DNA from: Mactra quadrangularis
Taxonomy: Eukaryota > Mollusca > Bivalvia > Venerida > Mactridae
Length of the DNA: 64,000 nt
Assembly (NCBI GenBank): GCA_025267735.1
Contig: CM046309.1
Location: 52,768,319-52,832,318, forward strand
Reading direction: 5' to 3'
The translations under genes and the position numbers were made by a program. The notes under the pieces are model-generated. The model did no database searches and was not told where the DNA came from. It worked only from the letters and a program-made list of their open reading frames with translations. Below are positions 26,106 to 38,230 of the stretch, piece after piece (within the stretch, counting starts at the first letter, position 1; every line of letters starts with the position of its first letter).

Positions 26106-26286
26106 ATATAAAATCTATGCGGTTAAAGGGTAACCTCATGATTTAGAATCAGTGTTAGGAGAGAGAATGCCTGTAGAAATTATTTCATGACCAAACTACG
26201 TGAAAGAATGCTGCCCAAAGAATCAAACCCATGACATCTTGACCAGTAGACTTGGGGGCTACTGACTGAGCTAGCTGGGCAGCTAT
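26106..26286 (-). repeat. tRNA-derived SINE, family copy A
   Basis: On the - strand the head GCTGCCCAGCTAGCTCAGTC carries an A box and GGGTTTGATTC a B box. The body then has ATTTCTACAGGCATTCTCTC and ends near GATTCTAAATCATGAGG. The same body recurs at 38100-38230 (-), 42360-42447 with 44135-44290 (+), and 47795-48040 (+). Confidence 0.65.
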
Positions 26287-26643
26287 GCTAAAAATATAAC
26301 ACAACTATTCATCAACTAAAACATTTTATTTATCAAGCACATTACTAATTAATTAATAATTAATAAAAGACAAAACCAGGAACTCATTATGAAGTTCCTG
26401 AGGAAAACAAACTTCAATTTTATTTATATAACAATTGACATGCATTAAAAATGAAGCTTTTATAACAAGTGCAAAGTTTAATATCTATAGTATTATAAAA
26501 AAGTGTTGTGCATTACAAAACACAACCAGCAATATAGCACAATTTTTATAAAAAAAGAATATTTAAATCCAGATCTCAAATTAACGCATTTTTTCATCTG
26601 ATACAAACAAATCTTCACACTGGAAAACATGCTACACATATTT

Positions 26644-26719
26644 CAAGGGTTGCCTGTAAGACTGTAGTAACTTGCTCTTATACATAATGCACTTACTACA
26701 GTCTTACAGGCAACCCTTG
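26644..26719. repeat. Perfect 27-bp hairpin
   Basis: Arms CAAGGGTTGCCTGTAAGACT plus GTAGTAA at 26644-26670 and their exact complement at 26693-26719 enclose a 22-base loop. Size suits a small foldback element or a short hairpin RNA; no transcript evidence. Confidence 0.9.
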
Positions 26720-26792
26720 ATTTTATCACATTGTTCTTAATACATGTACAGTCAGTGACTGTATGCAGCATTTATAGCTGTATTTTTATTTA

Positions 26793-26940
26793 CCCGTCAG
26801 TGGTGCATGCATTAACCCTACTGATTTAAATATTCACAACAGTACTTCTGTGCTCATAATTGATTTAAATCAGCAAAGTTAATTTATGCAGCACTGACTA
26901 TTGAATAAAATTAAACAATACTGTTATTGAAATTGTAAAA
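26793..26940. mobile_element. Foldback MITE 'CTGATTTAAAT', copy 1
   Basis: GTGGTGCATGCATTAACCCT ACTGATTTAAAT and its inverted partner ATTTAAATCAGCAAAGTTAA TTTATGCAGCACT face each other. Related copies: 35561-35645, 36842-36953, 46770-46905. Confidence 0.65.
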
Positions 26941-27290
26941 ATATGTTAGTAGCAGCTGGAAAAACTCCCAAAAATAAATTCTGGATATGGCCTCATATGA
27001 CGTAAGAAATGTCACACATGCAAAGACAATACATACATACAAAAGTTAGTAAAATACTGTATATGTCTTAATAACTGCACCCCTTTTACTTTGGCATTTT
27101 TTCAGCATCAGAACCACCAAATATTGACCCCACAAATATATAACACTGCCAATATAAAACACTGCCAAATATTTACCAAAGTAAGGCTACTCTAATCGAT
27201 CATGGGTTAAAATTGGCGATTAGCCTTCACACCACCCAATATTGACCCCTGCAATATAAAAACATCTAAAAAATGCCAATAAAGATATAT

Positions 27291-29866
27291 ACCACGGTGT
27301 ATAAACGACTGTACGACATCAGTGATTGCGATTGGTAGTGAATTTATACAGAAGTACAATTTATTAGTTTTTATGGGAAAACAAATCTTCTGGTACATAG
27401 ACAGATTTTCAAAATAAACCTTAGCTCGTGATAAACTATTAGCAGCAGTTTTGATGATTCCATATCGTTCTTTTATAGTAAAAACGTTAACAATCACTTC
27501 CAAATCACGAACTATCTTGCTTTGTTGACATCCATAGCTTGTCTTGTAAACTCGATTTCGAGAAAACAAATCACATTCATGTTATTGTATGAAGACATTT
27601 TTGGTATAAAATAAATTATTTATTGTATTATATCAATAATTTATCAGAATGTTGAATGCAACTATGTGTAAACTTGACGTTTATGTCGTGTGCATTCGCC
27701 GACATACTGTACGACTTCAACAAATGATTGTGTACGACTACTAACGATTTAATGTAAAAGTAGTGTACGACTTCGTTTGATTTAATTGTTTGATTTAATA
27801 TGATATTATTGCGTTTTAAGTGGTTAGTCATGTACCACTATCTTAAGCAATGCATAATTTATAAAACAGGTTATATTTAACTTAATTGTACTTTCGTACC
27901 CTTTGTTTGTGCCCACCTAATTAAAGTATACAGAGTCTAAAACTAATTTTACAGACAAAATATGACCAAACATCAGTTTTTCTGCATGGGAAGGCCGAAA
28001 CATTACATTTTAAGAAGGGAGATAACTGTCCATTAAAGGAGTAAATTAAATTAAAAAAATTAAAGGGGTAATTTCCTTAAGGTACACAATTTCATAGGTT
28101 AGAAGGAAATTTTTTTTCAGTATTCTGCTATGAGGAGGGGGGTTAAAATTTTGTTTACTTTAGGTACTCATCAAATGAATGAAATGCCTTAAAATAATGG
28201 TATTAGCAGCAATCCACTTTTGCTGACACTTATTTTCAAGAAGAAAAGTGATAATGTGACTAACAATTGAACAGAGGGTTGAGTGTGCGGCCAAGTTCCT
28301 GCAAAGGGAGCTTGTTGTCAAGTTTGCCGAAGAAAGGGAGTAACAAGGTGAGGTTTTGCTTAGTATTTTCTTTCTTCTTTCACTTTCATTGTTGCTTTGA
28401 CCTTAAAAAATCTTCGTAAACAGATATTCAGTAGGGCGTTGTTGTACAGGATTAGCGAGTATGCAAGCGGAAAATTTGATTGGGTTATTATCAGATTGAA
28501 CCTGAAACTAAGTGCATTACACTTTTGCCTATTTGACCCAAGTAAAACATTTTTTCTATTGCAGAATGACAGTGTACCAGACCATAAGGCATTTTCAGCA
28601 GACCAACAGCTATGACGACCGGCCTATATCGGGTCAACCAAGGATGTCTTGTTCTGAGGACGATCGGCATTTAGCACGGTTAAGCATCCAGAACCGTCGA
28701 GAGTGCATTTCTGCTATAATGGCTGATTGACAGGAGCATGGAGTTCAGACCAACAATTCCAATGTTTGACGGCGTTTGCAATGTGTTCGTCTCAATGGCA
28801 GAAGAGCAGTGAAGAAACCACTCCTGACAGCTGTTCATCGTGCAAAACGGATGGAATTTGCCAACAATCATGCAGACTGGACCAGGGTAGACTGAAGTGC
28901 TGTTCTGTGTACAGATGAGTCAAGATTCACTCTCTTCCAGAATGATGGTGGTGTTTACGTTTGCAGGAGAATGAATGAACACATAAACAGAAAGAGAATA
29001 ATAACATCATGGAACTGATATGTTGGCCCCACAGAGCCCAGAATTAAACCCTATTGAACACTTGCGGTTTAAGTTGAAAACAGCTGTGCGACAATATCGC
29101 TCACGTAACCTTACAGAGCTGGAGGCTAATCTTTAAACGGACTAATTCAGAACCACTGTGGAGAAGTACTAGAGGCTGGTTAGAGGTATGCCACGCAGGA
29201 TTGTTGTAAGGGGTTACACCAAATACTGACTGTGTTTAAGTGTTATTTGTATTGCCGTCGTGGACAGGCCTTAACAGACCTCTCCTGTAATTTTCATTGT
29301 ATTGAAATATAAATAAATGTTTTGCATGTTTTTTCCTTTATGTAAAATAAAATTACAAAAGCAAAAGTAAAGATCATTTATAAAATACTATACATGTATA
29401 ATGCAGAAAAAATAAAATTTAATGGACTGTATACTTTCTTTTTGTGGTCAGTGTATGAAAGTTTTTGTGTATCTACTGCTCTCAAGCTTACAATTGTTAT
29501 TGTACAAAATTAAACTGAAATATCTACCTTATCTAAAATTCTACCAGAGGTTATATTCTTTATGCACATCTTCACAACATGGTCTACTTCTTTACGGGAA
29601 TTATAAAGAAACAAGTATATTATCATAAATTAATATCAATAGACATCGTACAGAATGTAACAAATCAACAATTTGCATCAACAGAAGTCGGACAAACACA
29701 TCAACGGACGTCGTACACATCATTTTACATCACATCAACAGACATCGTACAGAATTTAATCTTATTTTACTTCAGTTTTCAGTGTTTAGGTTGGGTATAG
29801 AGGAAAATCATATAATACCGATCAACAGCGATCGTACACTTTCGTTTTCGTTTATACACCGTGTAT
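27291..29866. mobile_element. ~2.6-kb DNA transposon remnant with GTACGAC subterminal sites
   Basis: Ends ACCACGGTGTATAAACGA (27291) and TCGTTTATACACCGTGTAT (right) are inverted. GTACGAC occurs repeatedly in one direction on the left (27313-27770) and as GTCGTAC/ATCGTAC on the right (29645-29836), as expected of transposase-binding sites. A Tc1-like pseudogene lies inside. Superfamily not assigned; the exact target duplication is unclear in TATA-rich flanks. Confidence 0.65.
28560..29235 (+). pseudogene. Tc1-like transposase remnant 1
   Basis: Pieces in several + frames: SGQPRMSCSEDDRHLARLSI (HTH linker), VHRAKRMEFANNHADW, CTDESRF (second catalytic Asp region) and SPELNPIEHL (third acidic position and helix), ending with VRGMPRRIV. 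Order and spacing fit Tc1/mariner, but stops, frameshifts and a deletion between DESRF and PELNP destroy it. Confidence 0.85.
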
Positions 29867-30644
29867 ACAGTATATCAACATCTAAAAGGAAAGAAAGTGT
29901 GATTGTTAACTATCACAGGTGAACTATCATATTCTACAAGTAATATTAACAAATACATTATATATTGGCAAAAAAAATCATCCAGAAAGCTGGACAACAA
30001 TATATTTTGACATCCAGAATGATTTTTTGTGTTTGGTTTGACCAGGGGTGTGGAATTCCTATGCCAGACTCGTCCAGCTCGTACGACGATGTAAACACGT
30101 TACTGAACATAATGATCGCATAATGAATATTATAATGAGAAAAGGTCACCGGAATGTGATCCTCATAACGAAATAGCCAGATATTAAATTAGTGAAAAGG
30201 CGGAGAATTTTAGATTGGGTTTTAATCAGATTGTGAATTGACAAGCCAAGTTTATTATTGTAGGTCATAATTATGGTGATTATTCTAAAGTTCCAACCAA
30301 TGCAGAAGTTATAACTTTGAAATATCAACACTGTAATGAGCTCTGCTCCTTTCTTCCACCTTTTTTGAAACCATAGAATAAAGAATACATCATGTGACTT
30401 GTATGTAATGCAAAATTGCAGAAAAAATATGCAATATGTTCTATACAAAAATAATGACAATTTATTAAAAACTTCTAAATCTAGAGATAAAGTTAAAAGT
30501 CTTACATGCAAATAACATGAACATTTAAGCACTAAAGTTATTTACCATACATGTATATAAGTCTGCACAAATTTTGTACTTAAAACTTATAAATGTTAAA
30601 AGAATGATATCATAAATAAAATGATGTTTATACATACAATTTAG

Positions 30645-30733
30645 ATCATGGGCTAAGTGCTAAATGGGTGTAAGTTGTAACTCACTCTTTTTTTATACTG
30701 AGTGGCGACTGTTTTGTGCTAAGCCTGCAAGAT
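30645..30733. repeat. Foldback repeat 'AACTCACTCTTT', copy 1
   Basis: GATCATGGGCTAAGTGCTAA, GTAACTCACTCTTTTTTTAT and GCGACTGTTTTGTGCTAAGC align with the well-preserved hairpin at 48178-48263; arms here are more diverged. Confidence 0.6.
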
Positions 30734-31027
30734 GGTCTTTTCACAAAAACTTGTACAACAAAAAATGCTCTAAGTCAAGAGCAGACAACATTTATAAACT
30801 TGCTCTATCAGTTCCAAATAGGCTTAAATAATGATGAATATCCAATACCATCTGAATATGTAATTAAAATTTTCAATGGTAAGAAGTGAGGACATTCTAA
30901 CCAGCTGAGCCCATATATCATATATCTAATCTAAGTATCTCCTTCAACAAATCTATGAAAAAGATAACTACAATTTTTTTGTGTAAGATTTATCTTAAAA
31001 GACACATAATATAAAGTAGCAATGGAG

Positions 31028-31112
31028 CAGGCGTGGCCAAGTAGTTAAGATGTTGGACTGGTAATTATTGGATAGACAGCTCCACATTGGTTTAAATCCC
31101 ATCAAAAACCTA
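31028..31112 (+). repeat. tRNA-derived SINE head (Ser/Leu type)
   Basis: GCGTGGCCAAGTAGTTAAGA is close to the A-box region of type II tRNAs, and TTGGTTTAAATCCC resembles a B box. Long spacing between them suits Ser/Leu ancestry. Stems are decayed. Confidence 0.5.
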
Positions 31113-31485
31113 CCCTGACATTTCCTTTAGCAAGAAATTTCCATTTAGCCAGGAAGCGGACTAGAAAGTGATTAATTTAAGTTGTAAGAACTTGTACGAA
31201 TATAAAGTAGCACTTTCTATGCATTAATAATTCAAAGTATTAGAAAAAGTTACCCGTAAAAATATTCTATCTAAATACATAATAGCTAACTACTGTTAAA
31301 GTTGTAATGATATCAAAACAACAATGAGTTCAAAAGAGAGTTGACTGCCAATCCAAAACAACCAAAGGCAGCAGTTCATTTATATAGCACAGCTCAGAGT
31401 ATGTTCGTAAATCCAGAAATTTTGCAAAATTACTTTGAATCTTTAAGTATGGGAGAATTCTCCTACTTCTTTTTCCAAATACACT

Positions 31486-32304
31486 CAACAAAAACAATAT
31501 GTACAAATAAATGCCTTAAAAAAGGGGTTAAGATTTTTAAAAGCACCCTGATGTACTGAAACAAAGCAGTTAAGTCAATGTAACAGTTAAGTTTTTTTTT
31601 ATGGCTGAGAAGGACCCGAGCATGGCAGGTTTGGGGAGGCACGTCATACGGCAGGCAACGGGACTTTATGCTGTCCAGAATGGAACTCTGAAGACTGCAA
31701 CATTTAGTTACGCGATTCTTCATCCCTATATGGGTCCTTAAACTGGTGCAGTAGGAGGGAACTTTGTTCTTATATGGATAAAAACATGCCCAACCACACA
31801 AAAGAAAATTTCACAACATTGCCTTGAGTAGCAGTGGATTGTGAGTGTGGACTGGATGGCAATGTTACCTGATCTCAATCCAACAAATATTCTTAGGATG
31901 TATTACAGTTCCAAATAACACACTGGAAACCTCTGGTGTCATAGCAAACATGCTCATAGACAAATGGAACTAAATTCCTCAGTCAGACTTCTGGAGACGC
32001 ACTTGTAGCTTCAAACATCGATATATAGGGAAGTCATTACTGCTAGAGGTGTATTAACTTTGATTTGGAAAAGGCTTTGCGCAAGACTTTTTGCATCACC
32101 CCCACCCACCTGGGCAAAACCATGGATATTTTATGAGTGGGTTACTTTTTACTTGTATTGTGATTTTGTCTACAATGTTTAAACTGTAATGAACATTCAG
32201 ATAGTATGTTCCCTTGTTATTTTACACTATGGCATGGTTTGTGCAAGTTTTTATACAATATTAAGATGGTGTTATTACCGCCCCTTTAATTTTTTTGTTG
32301 AGTA
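31486..32304 (+). mobile_element. Tc1-like element with CACTCAACAAAAA ends
   Basis: CACTCAACAAAAAC at the left and TTTTTTTGTTGAGT at the right are inverted, adjacent to TA. The interior contains a decayed transposase (next entry). About 820 bp, shorter than an intact Tc1 element. Confidence 0.7.
31600..32060 (+). pseudogene. Tc1-like transposase remnant 2
   Basis: Reads in broken + frames ...SMAGLGRHVIRQATG..., then WMAMLPDLNPTNIL (compare the family PDLNPIEH motif) and MLIDKWN.IPQSD. N-terminal DNA-binding part and first catalytic Asp not found; several stops. Confidence 0.7.
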
Positions 32305-32815
32305 TATAGAACACATAGCAACATGCAGATTTGGCATCATACTGTTGTTCCAAGCAATATTGTCGTAGTCTTATGGTAACAAATCCCAAATTTTAAGAAT
32401 GGAAGAAAATTCCCATGATGAGGGAAGATTTTACTAAATTAGCTTATCAACTAACGCAGAACAGAACAGAACACAAACATGAGTATCAACATGATATATC
32501 TTAACAATATGATAAAATTATATCATACAAATGTATTTAACATATAACATTTGTATCTATCCAACATTTCATTTATATAACTGTGCATATTTCAACTTTT
32601 TTTATTATTAAACTTCAGCTCTATGACCTGTAACCAATATATAAAATACATCAGTTATAGATTTAAGCATTATAATGATACATATAAGCAAAGAAAAGCC
32701 AGCTGAGGAATGGATAAAAAGTTGAGACAAATAATGATAAAATATATCTAGAGAGAGTAAAATGTGTTTGAGGTAATATACATCAAATATTATCAAGATA
32801 TTACTAGCACGGTGG

Positions 32816-32923
32816 CAATACCATGTGACTATGACATCATAAATTCTGCGGCTTGAAGAAGAAATTTTTACAGTTTTCTTCTTGAAACCGTAGCATTTGT
32901 GATGTCATAGTCATGTGGTATTG
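32816..32923. repeat. 108-bp long-arm hairpin
   Basis: CAATACCATGTGACTATGAC ATCATAAATTCTGCGGCTTG AAGAAGAAA pairs with the following sequence back to GTCATGTGGTATTG, about 49 bp per arm with seven to eight mismatches and almost no loop. Looks like a foldback MITE; a hairpin RNA is the alternative. Confidence 0.8.
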
Positions 32924-33019
32924 TGACGTATACTAGTATAGCAAGTATGGGCATACTAAGGTAACCATAGCAACAGACTTGTCTAAGTTACAAGGGGCCA
33001 GTTCCATAAGGGGATCACT

Positions 33020-34120
33020 AGCTAGCTAGCTTTCAGTCATATTGCAGAGGACAGTTGTCCAAACCACTGTTCGTGCACAGATTTTGATATCTAGACCCAA
33101 GCTTTTCAACCCTAGTACTAAGAAACCTAGTAGCTGACAACTGTCATACTTGATATAGTGGTAGAGGGAAAACTCACGGCAAAAATACTTCATCATAAAG
33201 CTCCACAAAAGAAATCTTAGACCGTTTCTTAGCAATAGCGATAAGGTTTTTAAAATAAATAAAAATTTGACTATATAAGCAATTTCTACTGACGATAAAA
33301 ACTTGATACACAAGAGCAATCCACGGACAGCACGCTAGATTAATTGGGGTATTTGTGTAAGCAACAGCAACAACCAGTAAAATTCATGCTGGAGTTATGC
33401 AACTTGGTATTTGACCCCAAAGACAAGAGTGAAGTTTTAATTGAGTCCCTTCAGCAGTTTCAAAGATATAGAAATGTTGCAAATAAAAAAAAATAACCAA
33501 GAAGTGTTTGGCCGACACCACTGCACAACTAAGTAGGATAGCCCCACTATTCTCTGAAAAGTTGAGCTACAAATTATAAAATTCACAAACAAAACACTAA
33601 AAATATCATAAGTGTAAATTAGCGAGATTCTAATATAAAAAGAAAGCTGAAAATTTCCTGATACATTTTAACATGGTCATATATTGAGTAAATAATAAAA
33701 CAAGAGCAGTCCATAGAGAGCAATCTTAACTATAGTCGGACAATATAAACTTGAGTTTGGCCTTTATGCAAGAATATATTAAACTCAGTATTTACTGTCT
33801 ATTTTTGTCCTTGTTTATAAATCATGTTTAAAACACACATACTGAACAATTAATTTTGTTTTCATAAGAATGAATACTTTGAATAAATACAAAATCAGGT
33901 ACTTACGTGTTTCCCAATAAAGTAATGAGTCCAAAATTAAAAGTACAATAACATGCCATGTTTACAAAATTAATTTATAATCACATAGGTTGTAATAAAC
34001 ACATGTATACTGGTATACATGCATAAGGAAACTCAATGAAACTTTAAGTGAAGTGTGTAATTATTTTAATAAAATAGCTCAAGTTCAGGTTAATATTGTC
34101 AGACTATATTCACTTTTAAG
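33020..34120. other. No gene seen
   Basis: AT-rich. The 97-codon - strand frame at 33026-33319 is hydrophobic by composition, without supporting splice or start context. Confidence 0.4.
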
Positions 34121-34124
34121 GACA

Positions 34125-34673
34125 TTAAAGGGATATACAGGCTAAAGTTCAACTTCATATTTCCTGATTTTGAATTATATTTTTTTATAACTGTGAATGC
34201 AGCAGACACGCTGTTATATTACTTGGCAAAATATTTCTTTATTTTCTCATAATATTTGGGGTGTTTCCTAACTAGACCCATGTGGGTCAGGTTAGCTAAA
34301 AATATATTTATAGTTAAAATATGCATTTACTGATGAGAAGATACTAGAGCTTGTTATTGTGCAACATTAGTATAATTCTATTTAAAAGATATTCTAACTG
34401 CATGAGAATGTTGAAAAGACAAAAACCGACTTATGAAAATGTTTAATTTCAGCAAGTACGACATATTACAAATCTATAAATAGCTTGGTGATTCCCTCAT
34501 TATCCTACTTTTGTTTTCAACAATGTGTATGCCACATGTTTTAATTCGTTTAGTTGAATGTTATGAGTGACAAATGTTATTAGTAAGTGATTTCTTACGT
34601 TCTTTATACTGTTTTAAAGACTAAACTTGGTTCTATACTTTTGGCACAGTCATTTGCCTGCATATCCCTTTAA
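34125..34673. mobile_element. TTAA-flanked MITE, copy 2
   Basis: TTAAAGGGATATACAGGC ... TTTGCCTGCATATCCCTTTAA, same orientation and full length as 12679-13225; the pair differ by scattered substitutions and small indels. Confidence 0.85.
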
Positions 34674-35560
34674 AGAGAAGTCAAATACGAAAATATAATG
34701 TCTACAAAAAATAAAAAAAACTTCAACATTTCAAATTTCTATATTTCACTTTCAAGCAAAGCACTTTATATATTGATGTATATGTTGTGTAACTGATTTA
34801 ATATTGATTAGTGTATTTGAATTTCTCAGACTTTATTTTTTGTTTTGTTATGTATCATGTAAATACACGCCTGGTATCATTTTATTTTGTATTATTATGT
34901 TTCTGTTGGCTATATATTGTGTATTTGATGCCGAGTAAAGAATATGTTATGTTGAGTTATGTTAAATGAACTTTCAGAAATATGTAACTAAGTGTGCTGT
35001 AAGTTAATGAAACAGACCTTGTCTCCAGCAAAATTTGAGCAGAAAATATTCTAAATTCTCAATTTTACGATGATAAAACAATAAAGTCTGTCTTTTTAAG
35101 GTCCCTAGCCAGTAGTACAATGTGAAAGTACCTTACATTTAACTAAATAAATATCTAAATAAATATCTAGAAATGATCCCAGCCATTACATCATAGTACT
35201 TTATTATCGTTAATTCCACGAGAATTACCTTGCAACCAACTAAAATGTAAGACCACAGACAAATAAATAATGTTTTTATCTCGTGAAATAAGAATTTATG
35301 TATTAACTCCAGAAATACATTTTATCAATCAAGGTCAAGGTCATTGTAATAACAAGATTTCATTTGTACTCTAGGGAAACATGAGCAGACGTGAGAAAAT
35401 TTAATCAGACGTACACAATGTTAGAGTTCTTTTTTGAATACAGAAATGTTGCCAACACCAAAATACCACCATTTTATTGTTACATTTTATTATACCACAA
35501 GAAAAAATAATATAATTTTCATTCTATGTTTATGTGTCCATAAATTAAAATCAACAGCTA

Positions 35561-35645
35561 GTGTTGCATATATTACCCTACTGATTTAAATACTCTATTT
35601 TTCGATAGAGAATACAGAAATACTGAAATAAGTATTAAATCAATG
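35561..35645. mobile_element. Foldback MITE 'CTGATTTAAAT', copy 2 (partial)
   Basis: GTGTTGCATATATTACCCTA CTGATTTAAATA matches the left arm of the family. The right arm is only weakly preserved (TATTAAATCAATGATG). Confidence 0.45.
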
Positions 35646-36054
35646 ATGTTTGTTCTAGTGACAATTAATGTTATCAATACATAAACATAGAATGAAATTT
35701 ATGTGATCAAAAGAGGCATTTTTTAAAACAGTGAGTTACAACAGTTTTCCTTTTAACCTACAACATTTTTGTTAACCAGTTAACTAATAATAGGCAATTA
35801 CAAACATAGTAAGTAAAATAAACAAGTTACAAATTAAAATACAGTGAGGAATCACCTGTCAGAAGGTGTTCCAATGATCAGGGGTTATCATACAAAATTT
35901 GACAGATAAAGTTGACTTAACATGAATATGGAAGAAGACTATAAACTGCACTTGAACTCATTTAAACTTAACAATATCTTTGGTGAATGTAAAAAACAAT
36001 CAACATTTAAAACCATAATCAATTAACAACAAATATAAAAATTTTAAACATGCA

Positions 36055-36745
36055 AGTTTAGAACTCTTCATAATAAAGGAAAAGAACTCTTCATAATTAA
36101 AGGACATTCGGAACTACCTCGGAGATCTTCTACGCTGATAAACCTCGGATATCATAAGGTGAAAAAGTAGATCTAACATGGATTCCGTAGAAATCTTGAA
36201 TTTGATGGAATTGGTTTCTGTGGTAATTTAGTCTGAATTAGTTATGATGTGTGAGACATTGTACTGATGAAATGTTTTGATAAAGCGTGTAACAATGAAC
36301 ATTATTAAGTGTTGTACATGAAAATGACAGGTGGTCGTGTATGCTATTTGGCCACCATGTAGAGAATCCATGGCCATTTGCTATGATAAAGACTTCTAAA
36401 TATTGTTTTGTACTTAATTAGCAGAAAAGCATGCAAATTGTTATATAATATTGACTTTACACTTCCATGTACAACGATAATAGAACTATTTGCCAGCCAG
36501 TTAATCGCAAGACCTTATAACTTTGTTGTATTCCTACTATGTCTGATTTCCAAGGTATATCTTCGTAAATGATCGCCGAGGTTGTTCCGAATGAACTAAA
36601 GAAAAGAACTCTTCACAATAAAGGAAAAAAACTTCACAATAGAGGGAAAGAACTCTTCACAATAAAAGAAAAGAACTCTTCACAATAAAAGAAAATAAAT
36701 ATTCACAGTAAAGGAAAGAACTCTTCACAATAGAGGGAAAGAACT
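36055..36745 (+). repeat. ~26-bp minisatellite split by an insertion
   Basis: Units like AAAGAACTCTTCACAATAAA GG occur twice at 36058-36102 and about six times at 36598-36745. The TIR element at 36105-36593 separates the two blocks. Confidence 0.75.
36105..36593. mobile_element. TIR element with CATTCGGAAC ends
   Basis: Left CATTCGGAACTACCTCGGAG ATC and right GATCGCCGAGGTTGTTCCGA ATG are inverted repeats of about 23 bp. Non-coding interior. Inserted into the minisatellite above. Confidence 0.8.
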
Positions 36746-36841
36746 ATTCATAATAAAGGGAAATAATTCATTACAATAAAAGAAACATGCAATACAAACA
36801 TAGGTAACAAATTGATTTAATGGCATTTAAGATCTTTAACA

Positions 36842-36953
36842 GAATGAGAGATGCATAGATTATCTCTGCTGATTTAAATTGATAAAACAGAAGAACTATG
36901 GTGAGTATCTAAATCAGCGGGGTTAATGTATGCTCCACTGACTGTTGAATAAA
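36842..36953. mobile_element. Foldback MITE 'CTGATTTAAAT', copy 3
   Basis: TCTGCTGATTTAAATTGATA and CTAAATCAGCGGGGTTAATG TATGCTCCACTGACTGTTGA match copy 1; the left outer arm is eroded. Confidence 0.55.
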
Positions 36954-36999
36954 ATTTAACAGTAACTATTGGTAAAAATAATTCTACAATATAACATCA

Positions 37000-38090
37000 A
37001 ATAAATGGATGAATATCTACAACAAATCAAAAATTATAATTAAAACAATATTTTTGTTTCTAAGGAAACAGCACCATATATCTATTGTATAAAAATCCCT
37101 GTATATTTCATTGGAACCAGATACCTTAAATTCAGAAATTGACACACTAATATGCTTTAACAATGATAATATGTCAACAAACAAACAAAAACAACCATGT
37201 ACAAGGCAAGGTCAGACTATTAAAATTGTGAACTTTGAGGTGAAGAACACACATAAATAACTTCAGAAAACAGACTTCCAGGCAGTGCAGTTAGTCCTAA
37301 GATGGCACTAAAGAAATTCATGTGTGTTGAATTTTAATTCAGTATTGTGTAATTATATATATTTATGGTGGAGGATTTTTACTTATTATCATTTTTATTA
37401 ATAATAATCGTTTTGTACAACCCCATTGAATATGAAATATAGAGATAGGTGTTTAATCAAAGGAAGAGGTTTAAGTTTAACAAACAAACATCAAAACATT
37501 TTAGATTTTTTTTGACAAGAAAACAAATCTCACTAACTAAGGTAAATTAAATATCTTTGAACACAAGCAATCAATTAACTAATTAATCATTATTTTGAGT
37601 AAATTGCAAAAAGAAATTGCTACCCAGGTTAAGGTATACAACAATGTTATGCTAGCAAGCCCATGTTTTCTTGCTAGCTAAAACATAAGAATCAATATGT
37701 CATTTCTTGAAGCCTCAATACTGGTTTTGCTATCTTAAAGCAAAACATTGATGAAGAATTTGACTTACCCCCTCAAAATAAACATTGCCAGGTAGCAACA
37801 TCCTAGTTCAACTTAGCTCATAAAATCTCACAATCATAAAATAGGGCTTTAACTCTCACTCGGGTAAAATCATTCATTGCACAATTACCACGTATATAAC
37901 ATGATATATATATCTAACGATCTACCCTGTATGGAGGATAAAATATCATATATAACACTCACTAACAGTATAGGAATAAAAAATCAGCTGTATTGCAATA
38001 CAAGTGAAAATTTCTGCAAGATTTAAACACTACATTTTTTCCTAAAGTCAGACATGTGTTTATAATAGTGAATAATATTTACAGTCAAGG
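37000..38090. other. No gene seen
   Basis: AT-rich, no exon recognised. It would be downstream of the membrane-protein gene. Confidence 0.45.
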
Positions 38091-38099
38091 ACAAAATCA

Positions 38100-38230
38100 A
38101 TATATTGATTTTGATATAGAATCAAAGGTTAAGGGAAGAACGGCCATAGAAAATATTTCAAGACCAAACTCCATCAAAGTATGCCAAGCCCTGGCAGGGT
38201 GCTAACCATTCAGCTAGCCAGGTGGGTATT
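38100..38230 (-). repeat. tRNA-derived SINE, family copy B
   Basis: On the - strand ACCTGGCTAGCTGAATGGTT AGCACCC is an A-box-like head, then the body AAATATTTTCTATGGCCGTT as in 26106-26286. Confidence 0.55.

Noticed and set aside
27207..27569. 120-codon - strand frame as a gene
   Set aside because: It spans the end of the transposon remnant at 27291, including its inverted repeat and GTACGAC site, so it is unlikely to be a host exon.
30146..30532. 128-codon - strand frame as a membrane protein gene
   Set aside because: Hydrophobic only because the DNA is T-rich on that strand; no start context, splice sites or recognisable motif.
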